Position numbers and translations under genes: made by a program
The notes under the pieces: generated by a model
What the model was told of the DNA's origin: nothing
The model's input: the letters and a program-made list of their open reading frames with translations, nothing else
The model's database searches: none
Source of the DNA: Planctomycetaceae bacterium
GTDB lineage: Bacteria > Planctomycetota > Planctomycetia > Planctomycetales > Planctomycetaceae
Assembly: GCA_020638955.1 (NCBI GenBank)
Contig: JACKHO010000006.1
Span: 62,001-126,000 of the forward strand
Reading direction: 5' to 3'
Length of the DNA: 64,000 nt
In this document: piece after piece, positions 1-8,631 of the stretch
How positions within the stretch are numbered: position 1 is the stretch's first letter
Layout: each line of letters starts with the position of its first letter

Positions 1-1
1 G

Positions 2-1111
2 CGCACGCCGCTTCCCGCTCCGGGCAACAGCAGTCCCATTGTCGTGAAGGGGAAGGTCTTCGTCACACAGGGAACAGACCAGGGCAAGCAGCGGCACCTC
101 ATTTGTTTTGATCGAACGAACGGCAAAGAACTCTGGCGCCGCACCATTGATTTCAACAAGGTAGAAGACACGCACAAGACGAATCCTTATTGCTCGGCTA
201 GCCCCACAAGTGACGGTGAACGCGTGGTGTGCTGGCACGGGTCGGCCGGAACGTTCTGCTACGACCTGAATGGCGAACTCCAATGGTCGCGCGACCTGGG
301 GACGTTTCACCACATTTGGGGAGAAGCTTCTTCACCTATTATCCATGGCGACCGCGTTTACCAGATTTGTGGTCCGGGTGAACGTACTTTTGTCATTGCC
401 CTCGACAAAAAGACGGGAGAAACGGTTTGGGAAAGTCCCATCGAGCCAGACGGCAGTGCGAGTGATAAAGGTCGCTATGTTGGCACTTGGGCGACTCCGC
501 TCGTCATCACTCAGGACGGAAAAGAGCAACTGCTATGTGCACTGCACAAGCGGGTCGTTGCTTACGACATCGACAGCGGCAAGGAAGTTTGGAGCACCAC
601 AGGCATTAGCAGCAGCCGTAGTGATTTGGTTTACACGTCACCCCTCGTGACCGACAAAGTGGGCGTTGTGTTCGGCGGCTACGGCGGGCCGATGTTCGCA
701 TTTCGTCTGGGCGGAATGGGCGATGTCACCGAGGTGAACCGCATGTGGCACATTGAGAAAGAATGGCATCCTCAACGAATTGGCAGCGGCGTCATTCTGG
801 GTGACAAAGTCTTCATGGCGAACGCCGACAATTCCGGTTCAATTCAGTGTTTCAACATCGAGAACGGAGAAGTCGTCTGGGAAGAGCGTCGTACGTCCTC
901 AGGCCCGCACTGGGGAGCCATGCTCCACAACGACGGCAAACTCTACGTGCAGGGACAGAATGGCAAAGTCCATGTGTTCGCTGCCAATCCCGAAAAGTTC
1001 GAACTGCTGGCCGACAATGACCTCGGCGAAACGAGCAATTCCACGCCTGCATTCTCCGACGGGGATATTTTCATTCGAACGCATGAAGCGCTGTACTGCG
1101 TTAGTGAGTAG
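2..1111 (+). CDS. PQQ-like beta-propeller repeat protein (5' partial)
   Basis: The reading frame is open from base 2 through the left edge, so the true start lies outside the window; the GTG at 44 is internal to a typical propeller strand (TPLPAPGNSSPIV). Repeated blade motifs of the form DKKTGETVWE, DSGKEVWS and ENGEVVWEERR mark a quinoprotein-type (PQQ_2/YncE-like) eight-bladed propeller. Such secreted propellers are abundant in planctomycetes; most lack PQQ and their ligands are unknown. It precedes a CE15-like esterase by 60 bases on the same strand and could be co-transcribed with it. No catalytic residues can be assigned. Confidence 0.85.
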   Translation, partial: RTPLPAPGNSSPIVVKGKVFVTQGTDQGKQRHLICFDRTNGKELWRRTIDFNKVEDTHKTNPYCSASPTSDGERVVCWHGSAGTFCYDLNGELQWSRDLGTFHHIWGEASSPIIHGDRVYQICGPGERTFVIALDKKTGETVWESPIEPDGSASDKGRYVGTWATPLVITQDGKEQLLCALHKRVVAYDIDSGKEVWSTTGISSSRSDLVYTSPLVTDKVGVVFGGYGGPMFAFRLGGMGDVTEVNRMWHIEKEWHPQRIGSGVILGDKVFMANADNSGSIQCFNIENGEVVWEERRTSSGPHWGAMLHNDGKLYVQGQNGKVHVFAANPEKFELLADNDLGETSNSTPAFSDGDIFIRTHEALYCVSE

Positions 1112-1171
1112 TGCTGTGGTGCATGGTTCTCAGGTGAGCGGCATCTTTACCTCCGACTCGGAGACAATGTC

Positions 1172-2662
1172 ATGAATCGAAACTGGCGAGTTGCAACTGC
1201 GATCTTTGGTGTAGTCCTCGCTGCGAATTGGGCTGTCGCTGAAGACAAGGAACAAAAGGGACAGACGAAGGCCCCGGTTGTCTTTACGACGCAGCAGGAT
1301 CATCAGAACATGCTAGAGCAGTTGGGTGTTACAAAACTACGTCCCGGTCGCAACGGAGATGCAAACGCACCGAACGCGGCGAACTATGACGAGTCCAAGG
1401 CGAATCCCTATCCCCATTTGCCAGAGTTGCTGCGTACCGCAAACGGGGAACCTGTCACCACGGCAAAACAATGGTATGAGGTGCGGCGTCCTGAACTGGT
1501 CGAATTTCTCGAACGCGAAGTCTATGGCCGCATTCCCGAGAATGTCCCTTCTGTCACATGGGAGGTCGTCCAAACACGGGAGGTTGAGGCAGGAGGCGTT
1601 CCTGCTGTGCAACATGAGCTTGCGGGTATTGTCGACAATTCGACGTGCCCGGACATCGAAGTCCGGATTTCGATGTCGCTGACCCTGCCGAAGAAGGTGG
1701 ACGCGCCCGTTCCGGTCCTTATGAGTTTCGGCTGGACGCCGTTCGATTTGGAACGTTTCCGTCGTCCGGGCAGCGGACAATCCAATGGAGGACAACGGCC
1801 ACCGTCAAAGGAAGACTTGCTCATTGCCGCAGGCTGGGGGTGTGCGACGCTTAATCCTTCAACTGTTCAGGATGACGCTGGTGGCTGGCAGGCGCGCCGA
1901 TTCGGTCGAAATGTCGAGGAAAACTCCGAACCACGTGGTGCTGGACTGACGCGCGGAATTATTGGACTGACCAATTTGGGACAACCACGTACGCCAGAAC
2001 AGTGGGGTTCACTCCGCGCATGGGGCTGGGGAGCTTCACGGGCATTGGATTATTTGGAAACTGTTCGAGAGGTCGATGCAAAACGGGTCGGGATTGCTGG
2101 TGTTTCCCGTTACGGAAAGGCGGCGCTGGTCACCATGGCATTTGATGAGCGGTTCGCGATGGGACTCATTGCCTCGTCTGGCGCAGGTGGGACGGCACTT
2201 CATCGCCGCGACTTTGGTGAAATGCCGGAAAATCTGGCGGGGCCGGGCGAGTATCATTGGATGTGCGGCAACTACCTCAAGTACTCGGCAGAAGAGTCTT
2301 CTTTTGGTCGCCGTACGGCAGGAGACCTGCCTGTTGATTCACATTCGGTCATCGCACTGTGTGCCCCACGCATGGTGTTCATCAGCCACGGAATCCCAGC
2401 GAAGGGCGATGCACAGTGGCTCGACCATCAGGGAAGTTTCATGGCCGCCATTGCAGCACAACCAGTATTTCGGCTGCTGGGCGCGCGCGATCTTGGCCGT
2501 TCCGATGACTACATGACTGAGAAAATGCCGGACGTCAATGTCGACATGCTGGAAGGAGAACTCGCCTGGAGGCAGCACGACGGCGGCCATACTGATGGTC
2601 CAAACGTCGAGCATTTCATTCGCTGGGCCGAAATGCAGTGGAAGCGAAAGAATCTAGACTGA
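1172..2662 (+). CDS. Secreted CE15-like glucuronoyl esterase (alpha/beta hydrolase)
   Basis: 496 residues with an N-terminal signal peptide (about 1-23, ending AVA). The nucleophile elbow GVSRYGK puts the likely catalytic Ser at residue 312, and a C-terminal GGHTDGPN gives the candidate catalytic His at 473. The surrounding text (YGKAALVTMAFDERF, WMCGNYLKYS, CAPRMVF) is characteristic of bacterial carbohydrate esterase family 15, which cleaves ester links between lignin alcohols and 4-O-methyl-glucuronic acid on xylan. The substrate here is inferred. The 3' end overlaps the convergent tctA gene by 9 bases, with no room for a terminator. Confidence 0.82.
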   Translation: MNRNWRVATAIFGVVLAANWAVAEDKEQKGQTKAPVVFTTQQDHQNMLEQLGVTKLRPGRNGDANAPNAANYDESKANPYPHLPELLRTANGEPVTTAKQWYEVRRPELVEFLEREVYGRIPENVPSVTWEVVQTREVEAGGVPAVQHELAGIVDNSTCPDIEVRISMSLTLPKKVDAPVPVLMSFGWTPFDLERFRRPGSGQSNGGQRPPSKEDLLIAAGWGCATLNPSTVQDDAGGWQARRFGRNVEENSEPRGAGLTRGIIGLTNLGQPRTPEQWGSLRAWGWGASRALDYLETVREVDAKRVGIAGVSRYGKAALVTMAFDERFAMGLIASSGAGGTALHRRDFGEMPENLAGPGEYHWMCGNYLKYSAEESSFGRRTAGDLPVDSHSVIALCAPRMVFISHGIPAKGDAQWLDHQGSFMAAIAAQPVFRLLGARDLGRSDDYMTEKMPDVNVDMLEGELAWRQHDGGHTDGPNVEHFIRWAEMQWKRKNLD

Positions 2663-4174
2663 GGGGTCAGGCTTCAATTCCCGCACCATCGTCCGCACAA
2701 TTCCTGTGGTGATAATTACAGCGACCACTGCCAGGATGGCCGCAACGGGACGGTTCACCAGACCGACAGGATTCCCACCCGAGGCCGTTAGTGACTGAAT
2801 AAATCGCTCTTCCAGCGGCCCCCCGAGTACTAGTCCCAACACGACCGGTCCAAGTGGAAATTTGTGTCGACTTAATCCCCAACCGGCAATGCCCATGACC
2901 AGCATGGTGCCGACGTCAAACAGGCTGCCGTTGAGTGCGTAGGAGCCGGTAACACAGAACAAGACAATGACGGGCAGCAAATACCTTTTGGGGATACTCA
3001 CAATGAATCCGCCGAGCCGAATGGCGAGAAAGCCAATGGGCAGCATGATGAGGTTGGCCAGCAGGAAGACGAGGTAAATGCTGTAAACCAGAGCCGCCTG
3101 ATCTTCGAAAATCGCCGGGCCGGGGGTGACGTTTTTCATCATGAGTACGCCAATGACAATGGCGGTCACGGAATCACCCGGAATGCCAAAGACGAGCGCG
3201 GGAATCCAGCCGCCCGCTAAGGCCGCACTGTTGGCCGTGGTTGCATCACCAATGGCTCGAATCGATTCCTCATCTGACTCTTCCGCAACATTTTTCTTCG
3301 CTGCGGCAAACGCCACCCACGCAGCAATATCCGCCCCAGCTCCAGGGAGCATTCCGATGAGTACACCAAGCAGTCCAGCCTGAGTGGATCCTACAGGACG
3401 CTGTTTCAAGCGTGTCGCCAGACCGGAAAATGCCTCGCTGATGAGTCGGCCAAATGATGTCGTTTCACCGTTCTGAATTTGGTCGGTCTGATTCTCTTGC
3501 GCCGACAAGTTGGCAAAAACTTCTGATAGTCCAAATAGACCAATCATGGCCGGGATGAATGAAATCCCCTGGTACAGCGACGGCCAACCGAAGGTGAACC
3601 TCGGCTGAACATGGACGGCACTCAGTCCTACCGTCGCCAGCAGTAATCCCAGCACCAGGCTCAGCATGGCCTTCCAACGTGCGTTGCCGGAGGACACCAG
3701 CACGGCACAACTCAGTCCAATCAGGTAGAGCCAGAAGTATTCGGTGACTGAGAACCATTGTGCGACGCGGGCAAGCTGACTTCCCAGCAACATGAGCACC
3801 ACGGTCCCGAGCAGTCCACCGAAGACGCTGCATGTAAGAGCGATGCCAAGCAGGCGCTGGGCCTGACCTTTCTTCGTCAGGCGATACGCTTCGTCAGCGT
3901 ATGCGGCGGAGGCAGGAGTCCCTGGAATACGCAGAAATACCGTGGGCAAATCACCAGCGAAAATGGCACAGGCCACCATGGTGACAATTGCCGCAACGGC
4001 CGCAACGGGATCGAGCCAGTACGCCATGGGCACAAACAACGCGACCGCCATGGTTGCCGTGAGTCCCGGAATCGACCCGACAAAAATGCCGTAACAGGCT
4101 GACAGGAAAACAATCAGCCAAACATCGGGGCGGCCAAAGACATCATGCAATGCCTGGACAAACGGTTCGCTCAT
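2654..4174 (-). CDS. tctA: Tripartite tricarboxylate transporter, large permease TctA
   Basis: 506 residues. A multi-spanning permease with the TctA family signatures GSIPGLTATMAVALF near the N-terminus, PTVFLRIPGTPASAA, and the second repeat LIGMLPGAGADIAAW followed by LVFGIPGDSVTAI. TctA forms the large membrane subunit of TTT transporters that import carboxylates bound by a TctC receptor. The ATG at 4174 is chosen because it starts one base after the upstream stop and is preceded by GGTGGTGAC; a longer in-frame reading to 4261 lies inside the upstream gene and is not membrane-like. It is the last gene of a three-gene minus-strand operon (sialidase-like, tctC-tctB, tctA). Confidence 0.92.
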   Translation of the reverse strand: MSEPFVQALHDVFGRPDVWLIVFLSACYGIFVGSIPGLTATMAVALFVPMAYWLDPVAAVAAIVTMVACAIFAGDLPTVFLRIPGTPASAAYADEAYRLTKKGQAQRLLGIALTCSVFGGLLGTVVLMLLGSQLARVAQWFSVTEYFWLYLIGLSCAVLVSSGNARWKAMLSLVLGLLLATVGLSAVHVQPRFTFGWPSLYQGISFIPAMIGLFGLSEVFANLSAQENQTDQIQNGETTSFGRLISEAFSGLATRLKQRPVGSTQAGLLGVLIGMLPGAGADIAAWVAFAAAKKNVAEESDEESIRAIGDATTANSAALAGGWIPALVFGIPGDSVTAIVIGVLMMKNVTPGPAIFEDQAALVYSIYLVFLLANLIMLPIGFLAIRLGGFIVSIPKRYLLPVIVLFCVTGSYALNGSLFDVGTMLVMGIAGWGLSRHKFPLGPVVLGLVLGGPLEERFIQSLTASGGNPVGLVNRPVAAILAVVAVIITTGIVRTMVRELKPDPSV

Positions 4175-4175
4175 G

Positions 4176-5525
4176 TCACCACCCCAACCATCCCCACGGG
4201 AGCGGCACACCCAGCACGCCCGCGAACAACTGGTACAGCCCCGGCACGGCGACGACGACAATGAGCGCTGCCCAGCTCACTCTGGTTTTCAACATGAGCA
4301 GCATGGCGAGCAACAGTGCGGACCCGGCAATGACGTAGCCTACCGTCTGGCAGGCAATGAGAAACAACAGAATTGCGACAATGAATCCGACGACAAGTCG
4401 CGCGTCGGTTGGACTTTCTGTCTCTGATCGTGTCGCGACAGATTCTCCCTCGACCAAAGGAGAACCAGCTCTTCGTGAAAGAACAAATCCCACCAGGCCA
4501 ATCAGTACTCCAAGTGCGCCAAGAATTCCGGGAACAAAGTAGCGACCGACCGGGGCTTTCTGCTGCTGCTTCATTCCTGGTTGATTGAGAATACGGCCGA
4601 AATCCTCGTCGGCGGTGTCGAGAAACTCGCCAAACTCCTCCCCCTGGATGACGCTGACGTTGAATCCGGCGTTGGTCATGAATTCCTTGAATTCGTCGCT
4701 CCGGGTAATTTTCGCCAATGCTGATTGCATGACTCCAACTCGGTCCTCCGGGACTCCTTTGGGATACATCAGACCGCGCCAGCCGCCCATGGACCAGTCG
4801 ACACCTTGTTCTTTGAATGTCGGAACGTCTGGGGCCGCTGGACAACGTTCGTCGCTCATGACACCCAGACACCGAATCTCACCCGCGTCGAGCAATGACT
4901 GCGCTTCCGGGATGGAACAACACACAACATCGACGCCGCCCGCCATGAGTTCCTGGAGCGACGGAGCGGAACCGTTAATTGAAATCCAGGTGACGTTTTC
5001 TGTTGGTAAGTTGCGAGAAGAGAACCAGCCCGCGAGTGCCAGATGCCAAATTCCACCCGCTGCCGTCCCTGAGGCCTTAAGCGGCTGATCCGCATTCTGA
5101 ACGGCAGATTCAACATCTCCCACAGAACTCCACGGCGAACTATTCAACACAAAAATTGCCGCGCTGTCTTCGTTCAGCTTAGTAAGCGGTCGAAAACTTC
5201 TAGGCGTAATGGGACAAAGGCCCCGCCAGTGCAGCATATTGAGTTCAACTGTCGCCATGGTCAGCGTGTAACCGTCGGGAACCGCTGTGGCCCCGCGTGT
5301 GTGTCCGGTGACCCCGCCCCCGCCCGTGGCATTGACGACATTCACGGGGACACCCAGTTCCGCTTCCAGTTGCACGGCCATTTGACGCGAGACGCGGTCC
5401 GTGCCGCCACCCGCTGACCACGGGCAAATGAGCGTAATGGGACGAGCAGGCCATTGCTGCTCGCGTCCACAACTGCTCAGCGTCAGACAAGCAATCAGAG
5501 AGCAAATCGCCGCAATTCGACTCAT
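4176..5525 (-). CDS. TctC-TctB fusion: substrate-binding lipoprotein joined to small permease subunit
   Basis: 449 residues. Residues 1-19 are a lipoprotein signal peptide with lipobox LSSC (Cys19). Residues about 25-315 match the TctC/Bug periplasmic receptor family (PITLICPWSAGGGTD at the N-terminus; DVPTFKEQGVDW further on). The C-terminal part has about four hydrophobic segments (roughly 329-349, 377-395, 396-413, 416-437), as in the small TctB permease. TctC and TctB are normally separate proteins, so this is a receptor tethered to its channel. It overlaps the sialidase-like gene by 4 bases (ATGA) and is followed directly by tctA, so the whole transporter is encoded by two genes. Confidence 0.87.
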   Translation of the reverse strand: MSRIAAICSLIACLTLSSCGREQQWPARPITLICPWSAGGGTDRVSRQMAVQLEAELGVPVNVVNATGGGGVTGHTRGATAVPDGYTLTMATVELNMLHWRGLCPITPRSFRPLTKLNEDSAAIFVLNSSPWSSVGDVESAVQNADQPLKASGTAAGGIWHLALAGWFSSRNLPTENVTWISINGSAPSLQELMAGGVDVVCCSIPEAQSLLDAGEIRCLGVMSDERCPAAPDVPTFKEQGVDWSMGGWRGLMYPKGVPEDRVGVMQSALAKITRSDEFKEFMTNAGFNVSVIQGEEFGEFLDTADEDFGRILNQPGMKQQQKAPVGRYFVPGILGALGVLIGLVGFVLSRRAGSPLVEGESVATRSETESPTDARLVVGFIVAILLFLIACQTVGYVIAGSALLLAMLLMLKTRVSWAALIVVVAVPGLYQLFAGVLGVPLPWGWLGW

Positions 5526-6673
5526 TGCTTTTCCATTCCGCCCGAGGCATCACTGACGATTTGCCGCAACTTGGCGCCCGGACTGACAATCTTTCCTGCG
5601 GCGACATCTTCCTCACGGAATGTGGCCATCAGAATGTGCCGATCGCCCGTGCGACTGAAGTCGTAAATGATGCGAATGGTTCCGTCCTCCGTTTGCTGTC
5701 CATCGGGATAAGAAACGGAATTCCGTTCATCAAGGAGCAAACCATCGGACCATGTGGCACCGTCGTCAGTCGAAACGAAGGCCGTGAGATGCGAGCGCCC
5801 AGTTCGCTTGTCGATGGCCCCGTGTTTCACCAGCAACAGGTTGCCGGAATTCAGACGACGAATGAAAAACCTGGCTGAGGGGTGAGCGATTCTGGACGGC
5901 GTCAACTCCGGCCAGGTTCTCCCGCCATCGGTCGAAATGCTCTCGCCAATGCCGTACTTGGTCCGAGCCAGCAGCCACAAATTGCCGTCGTTCTTCTCGA
6001 TAAACATATGCTCGTCAAACGCCCGGTCGGCCTCGGGAACGTTGCAGCCACCTTGCAGCGACCATGTTTTGCCCTCGTCGTCGGAGACAATCAAGCGGGC
6101 GCTATTGTCTGTCTTCCGCCATGTGGATGCGGGTAGCGCCCATGTGCCAGATTTCAAAACCAGCGGTTTGCACATCATTATTCCGTCGGTAATTCGCTGG
6201 GGTGCTTCGTACTTTGGTGTGGCCTCGTCGGGATTAGCAATGGGCAGGAACCACACTCCCGCCACGCTTCCCTCGTGACCAATGGCCTGCGCCCAGCAGA
6301 GTCGGAGTTTCCCATCGGGAGCCATCCAGAGTTCTGGGTCGTAGGCACGGACCGGGCCGTCACCGTCGGGATCGACGATCAGCACTTCCTGCCAGGTCTT
6401 GCCATCATCGCCGCTGGTGGAGAGCACGACATAATTGTTCTGATCTTCCGACGGAGTCACTCCCGCGTACCACGTGGCCCACAAGCGGCCACCGGGCGAA
6501 ACCGACATGCTGGGGATTCCCTGAAACGCCCGGTTGTCCGTCGCGTGCTGCGGCTGACCTGCTGCAACAATTTGCGGTGGCTTGCGAAACGCCTCCGTTT
6601 CTTCCGCCGGCAATGAGGCGCAGAAGAGAAATACCGACAATGCAGAGACTACGAAAGTAGAGCGAGTTTTCAT
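5522..6673 (-). CDS. Secreted sialidase-like BNR-repeat protein
   Basis: 383 residues with a signal peptide ending near LPA (about residue 23). Four Asp-box (BNR) motifs are visible: SGDDGKTW, SDDEGKTW, STDGGRTW and STDDGATW, giving a six-bladed sialidase-type propeller. An arginine-rich environment (PSARFFIRR) fits the exo-alpha-sialidase-like family common in planctomycetes, but the full catalytic set (Arg triad, Tyr/Glu pair) cannot be confirmed by eye, so a true sialidase activity is inferred. It heads the operon with the TctC-TctB and TctA transporter genes and overlaps the next gene by 4 bases, suggesting the released acidic sugar or carboxylate may be the transported substrate. Confidence 0.8.
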   Translation of the reverse strand: MKTRSTFVVSALSVFLFCASLPAEETEAFRKPPQIVAAGQPQHATDNRAFQGIPSMSVSPGGRLWATWYAGVTPSEDQNNYVVLSTSGDDGKTWQEVLIVDPDGDGPVRAYDPELWMAPDGKLRLCWAQAIGHEGSVAGVWFLPIANPDEATPKYEAPQRITDGIMMCKPLVLKSGTWALPASTWRKTDNSARLIVSDDEGKTWSLQGGCNVPEADRAFDEHMFIEKNDGNLWLLARTKYGIGESISTDGGRTWPELTPSRIAHPSARFFIRRLNSGNLLLVKHGAIDKRTGRSHLTAFVSTDDGATWSDGLLLDERNSVSYPDGQQTEDGTIRIIYDFSRTGDRHILMATFREEDVAAGKIVSPGAKLRQIVSDASGGMEKQ

Positions 6674-6868
6674 CGCGGCCTTCTATCAGACTGGAATTAA
6701 CGAGCAAACACTGCTGCCTAGCTTAGAGACGCCGCAGTGGCGGTTCAATCAGGTGGCCAAGGTGTCATGAATATCCGTGACCAATTGACCGACCAGTGAC
6801 GACCATTCAGAATGCCGATTAGATTGTTCATCCCGAGTATAGATTTCCCTTTTGCACGTCAATTCCCC

Positions 6869-8416
6869 ATGTCCAGATCTTCGCGTTCGAACTCTTTGTC
6901 CTTGTGGCTGACTGCCGTGATGGTTCTGGGGATGTGTTCTCAAGGCGCGCGCGGGACAGAACAGGATCGCCCGAATATCATCCTCATCATGGTCGACGAC
7001 ATGGGATTCTCCGACCTGCGTTGCTATGGAGGGGAGATCAACACGCCGCACATCGACTCACTGGCTGCCCAGGGATTGAGATTTACGCAGTTCTACAACT
7101 GTGCCAAATGCGAAACGACGCGGGCGACGTTGTTGACGGGGCGCTACGCTCCAGAAGTGGGTGTTGCGAAACTGCAAAATTCCATCACGTTGGCCGAGGG
7201 ACTGCGAACGGCGGGCTACACCACGCTCATGACCGGCAAGTGGCACATGGATTCCGAACCGACGGAGCGGGGATTTGACAAATACTTTGGCCACTTGAGT
7301 GGTGCAACGAATTATTTCACCGGTGATGAAACTTTCCGACTGAATGGCCGGCCGTTCGAGGTTCCCGATTCGGGATTCTATACCACCGACGCCAACACCG
7401 ATTATGCGATTCAGTTCATTCGCGAATCGGAACGCGACAAGCCATTCTTCCTCTACCTGGCCCACAACGCTCCGCATTATCCGTTGCAGGCGCCGCAGGC
7501 TGACGTTGAGAAGTACCTCGAACGGTATGAAATGGGGTGGGATCAAGTGCGGGAGCAACGCCTTGCCCGTATGAAGCAATTGGGCATTGTTTCCCGGGAC
7601 CAGACTCTGTCACCGCGTCCCGAGGATGTCCCCGCCTGGGATTCGCTTTCGCCTGAGCAGAAGAAACGGGAAGTGCTCATGATGGCGACGTTCGCCGCGA
7701 TGGTCGATCGAGTCGATCAGAATCTGGGACGGCTGGTTGCAGAACTCAAGGCCCTCGGCGAGTTTGACAATACGCTCATCCTGTTTCTGTCCGACAACGG
7801 TGCCTGTCCGTTTCAGCGCACGAAACCCGAAACAGTGAAGAACAACCTCATGCCGTGGGATCCCAATTCGTATTGGACCTACGACAAAGGCTGGGCGCAT
7901 GCCTGCAACACTCCGTTTCGCGAGTACAAACAGAATCAGCACGAGGGTGGGATTTCGACACCCCTCATCGCACATTGGCCGAACGGAATTGCCAAGCCGG
8001 GCGACATTACTGCCCAGCCGGGACACCTCGTTGACTTCATGCCGACTTTTCTGGAACTGGCTGCTGGAACATATCCTGAGACGTTTGCTGACCATCCCGT
8101 CGGCAAGGCCCGCGGACTGAGCCTTGTTCCCATTCTCAAAGGGGAACAGCGGCAGCAGCCGGAAGCCATTTATTTCACATTTTACGGGAAGAACAATGCC
8201 CTCCGAGCTGGCGAGTGGAAACTGGTCAACAAGGACAACGGTCCCTGGGAGTTGTACCGCATCAATGACGACCGCATTGAGGCGGAAAATCTCATTGAGA
8301 GTGAACCCAAGCAGGCTAAGAAACTGACAAACTTGTGGGACAAGCTGTCAACGGAAATTGGCACGGGAAAGGCTGGGCGACAGCAAAATGTTCCGAAAGG
8401 GAAGGCTGCCAAGTAG
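6869..8416 (+). CDS. Secreted type I sulfatase with a non-canonical active-site motif
   Basis: 515 residues from the ATG at 6869, which opens a good signal peptide (hydrophobic core about 9-25); an upstream in-frame ATG at 6812 would put a non-secretory stretch in front. Alkaline-phosphatase-fold sulfatase: metal ligands in IIMVDDMG (Asp43/Asp44), FLSDNGAC later, and TGKWHM. The formylglycine motif is C81-E-T-T-R85 followed by ATLLTG, with Thr in place of the usual Pro of C-x-P-x-R; Cys and Arg are kept, so activation is still plausible. It is divergent from the sialidase-like/TTT operon and probably acts on sulfated glycans or small sulfate esters outside the cytoplasm. Confidence 0.9.
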   Translation: MSRSSRSNSLSLWLTAVMVLGMCSQGARGTEQDRPNIILIMVDDMGFSDLRCYGGEINTPHIDSLAAQGLRFTQFYNCAKCETTRATLLTGRYAPEVGVAKLQNSITLAEGLRTAGYTTLMTGKWHMDSEPTERGFDKYFGHLSGATNYFTGDETFRLNGRPFEVPDSGFYTTDANTDYAIQFIRESERDKPFFLYLAHNAPHYPLQAPQADVEKYLERYEMGWDQVREQRLARMKQLGIVSRDQTLSPRPEDVPAWDSLSPEQKKREVLMMATFAAMVDRVDQNLGRLVAELKALGEFDNTLILFLSDNGACPFQRTKPETVKNNLMPWDPNSYWTYDKGWAHACNTPFREYKQNQHEGGISTPLIAHWPNGIAKPGDITAQPGHLVDFMPTFLELAAGTYPETFADHPVGKARGLSLVPILKGEQRQQPEAIYFTFYGKNNALRAGEWKLVNKDNGPWELYRINDDRIEAENLIESEPKQAKKLTNLWDKLSTEIGTGKAGRQQNVPKGKAAK

Positions 8417-8514
8417 TTCCAACGCGGTACGGGTATGATTTCATCAACACCTACTGCCTGAGGCATCCGGAATTTGGTGAAACGGGGCGCATTGTCGCGT
8501 GGTAGAACAATTAA

Positions 8515-8564
8515 TTGCGAAACTCCCTGTCACTTCCGGTGTTTCGGTACGTAGAGTTTCGCAA
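8515..8564. repeat. Perfect 11-bp inverted repeat upstream of a secreted-protein gene
   Basis: Arms 8515-8525 (TTGCGAAACTC) and 8554-8564 (GAGTTTCGCAA) are exact reverse complements separated by 28 bases. The element lies 68 bases before the start at 8632. It could be an operator or leader hairpin; there is no T-run after it, so it is not a simple terminator. The rest of the 8417-8631 gap shows nothing recognisable. Confidence 0.55.
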
Positions 8565-8631
8565 CGATGGTCTGCGCGGTCTTTACGCAGGCGTTTGCAC
8601 GCAAATTTCAACCTAAATCGGTAACTCAGGA

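Noticed and set aside
4174..4261. Longer start for tctA at 4261
   Set aside because: The extra 29 residues lie inside tctC-tctB and are Cys/Arg-rich; ATG 4174 has a ribosome site and follows the upstream stop by one base.
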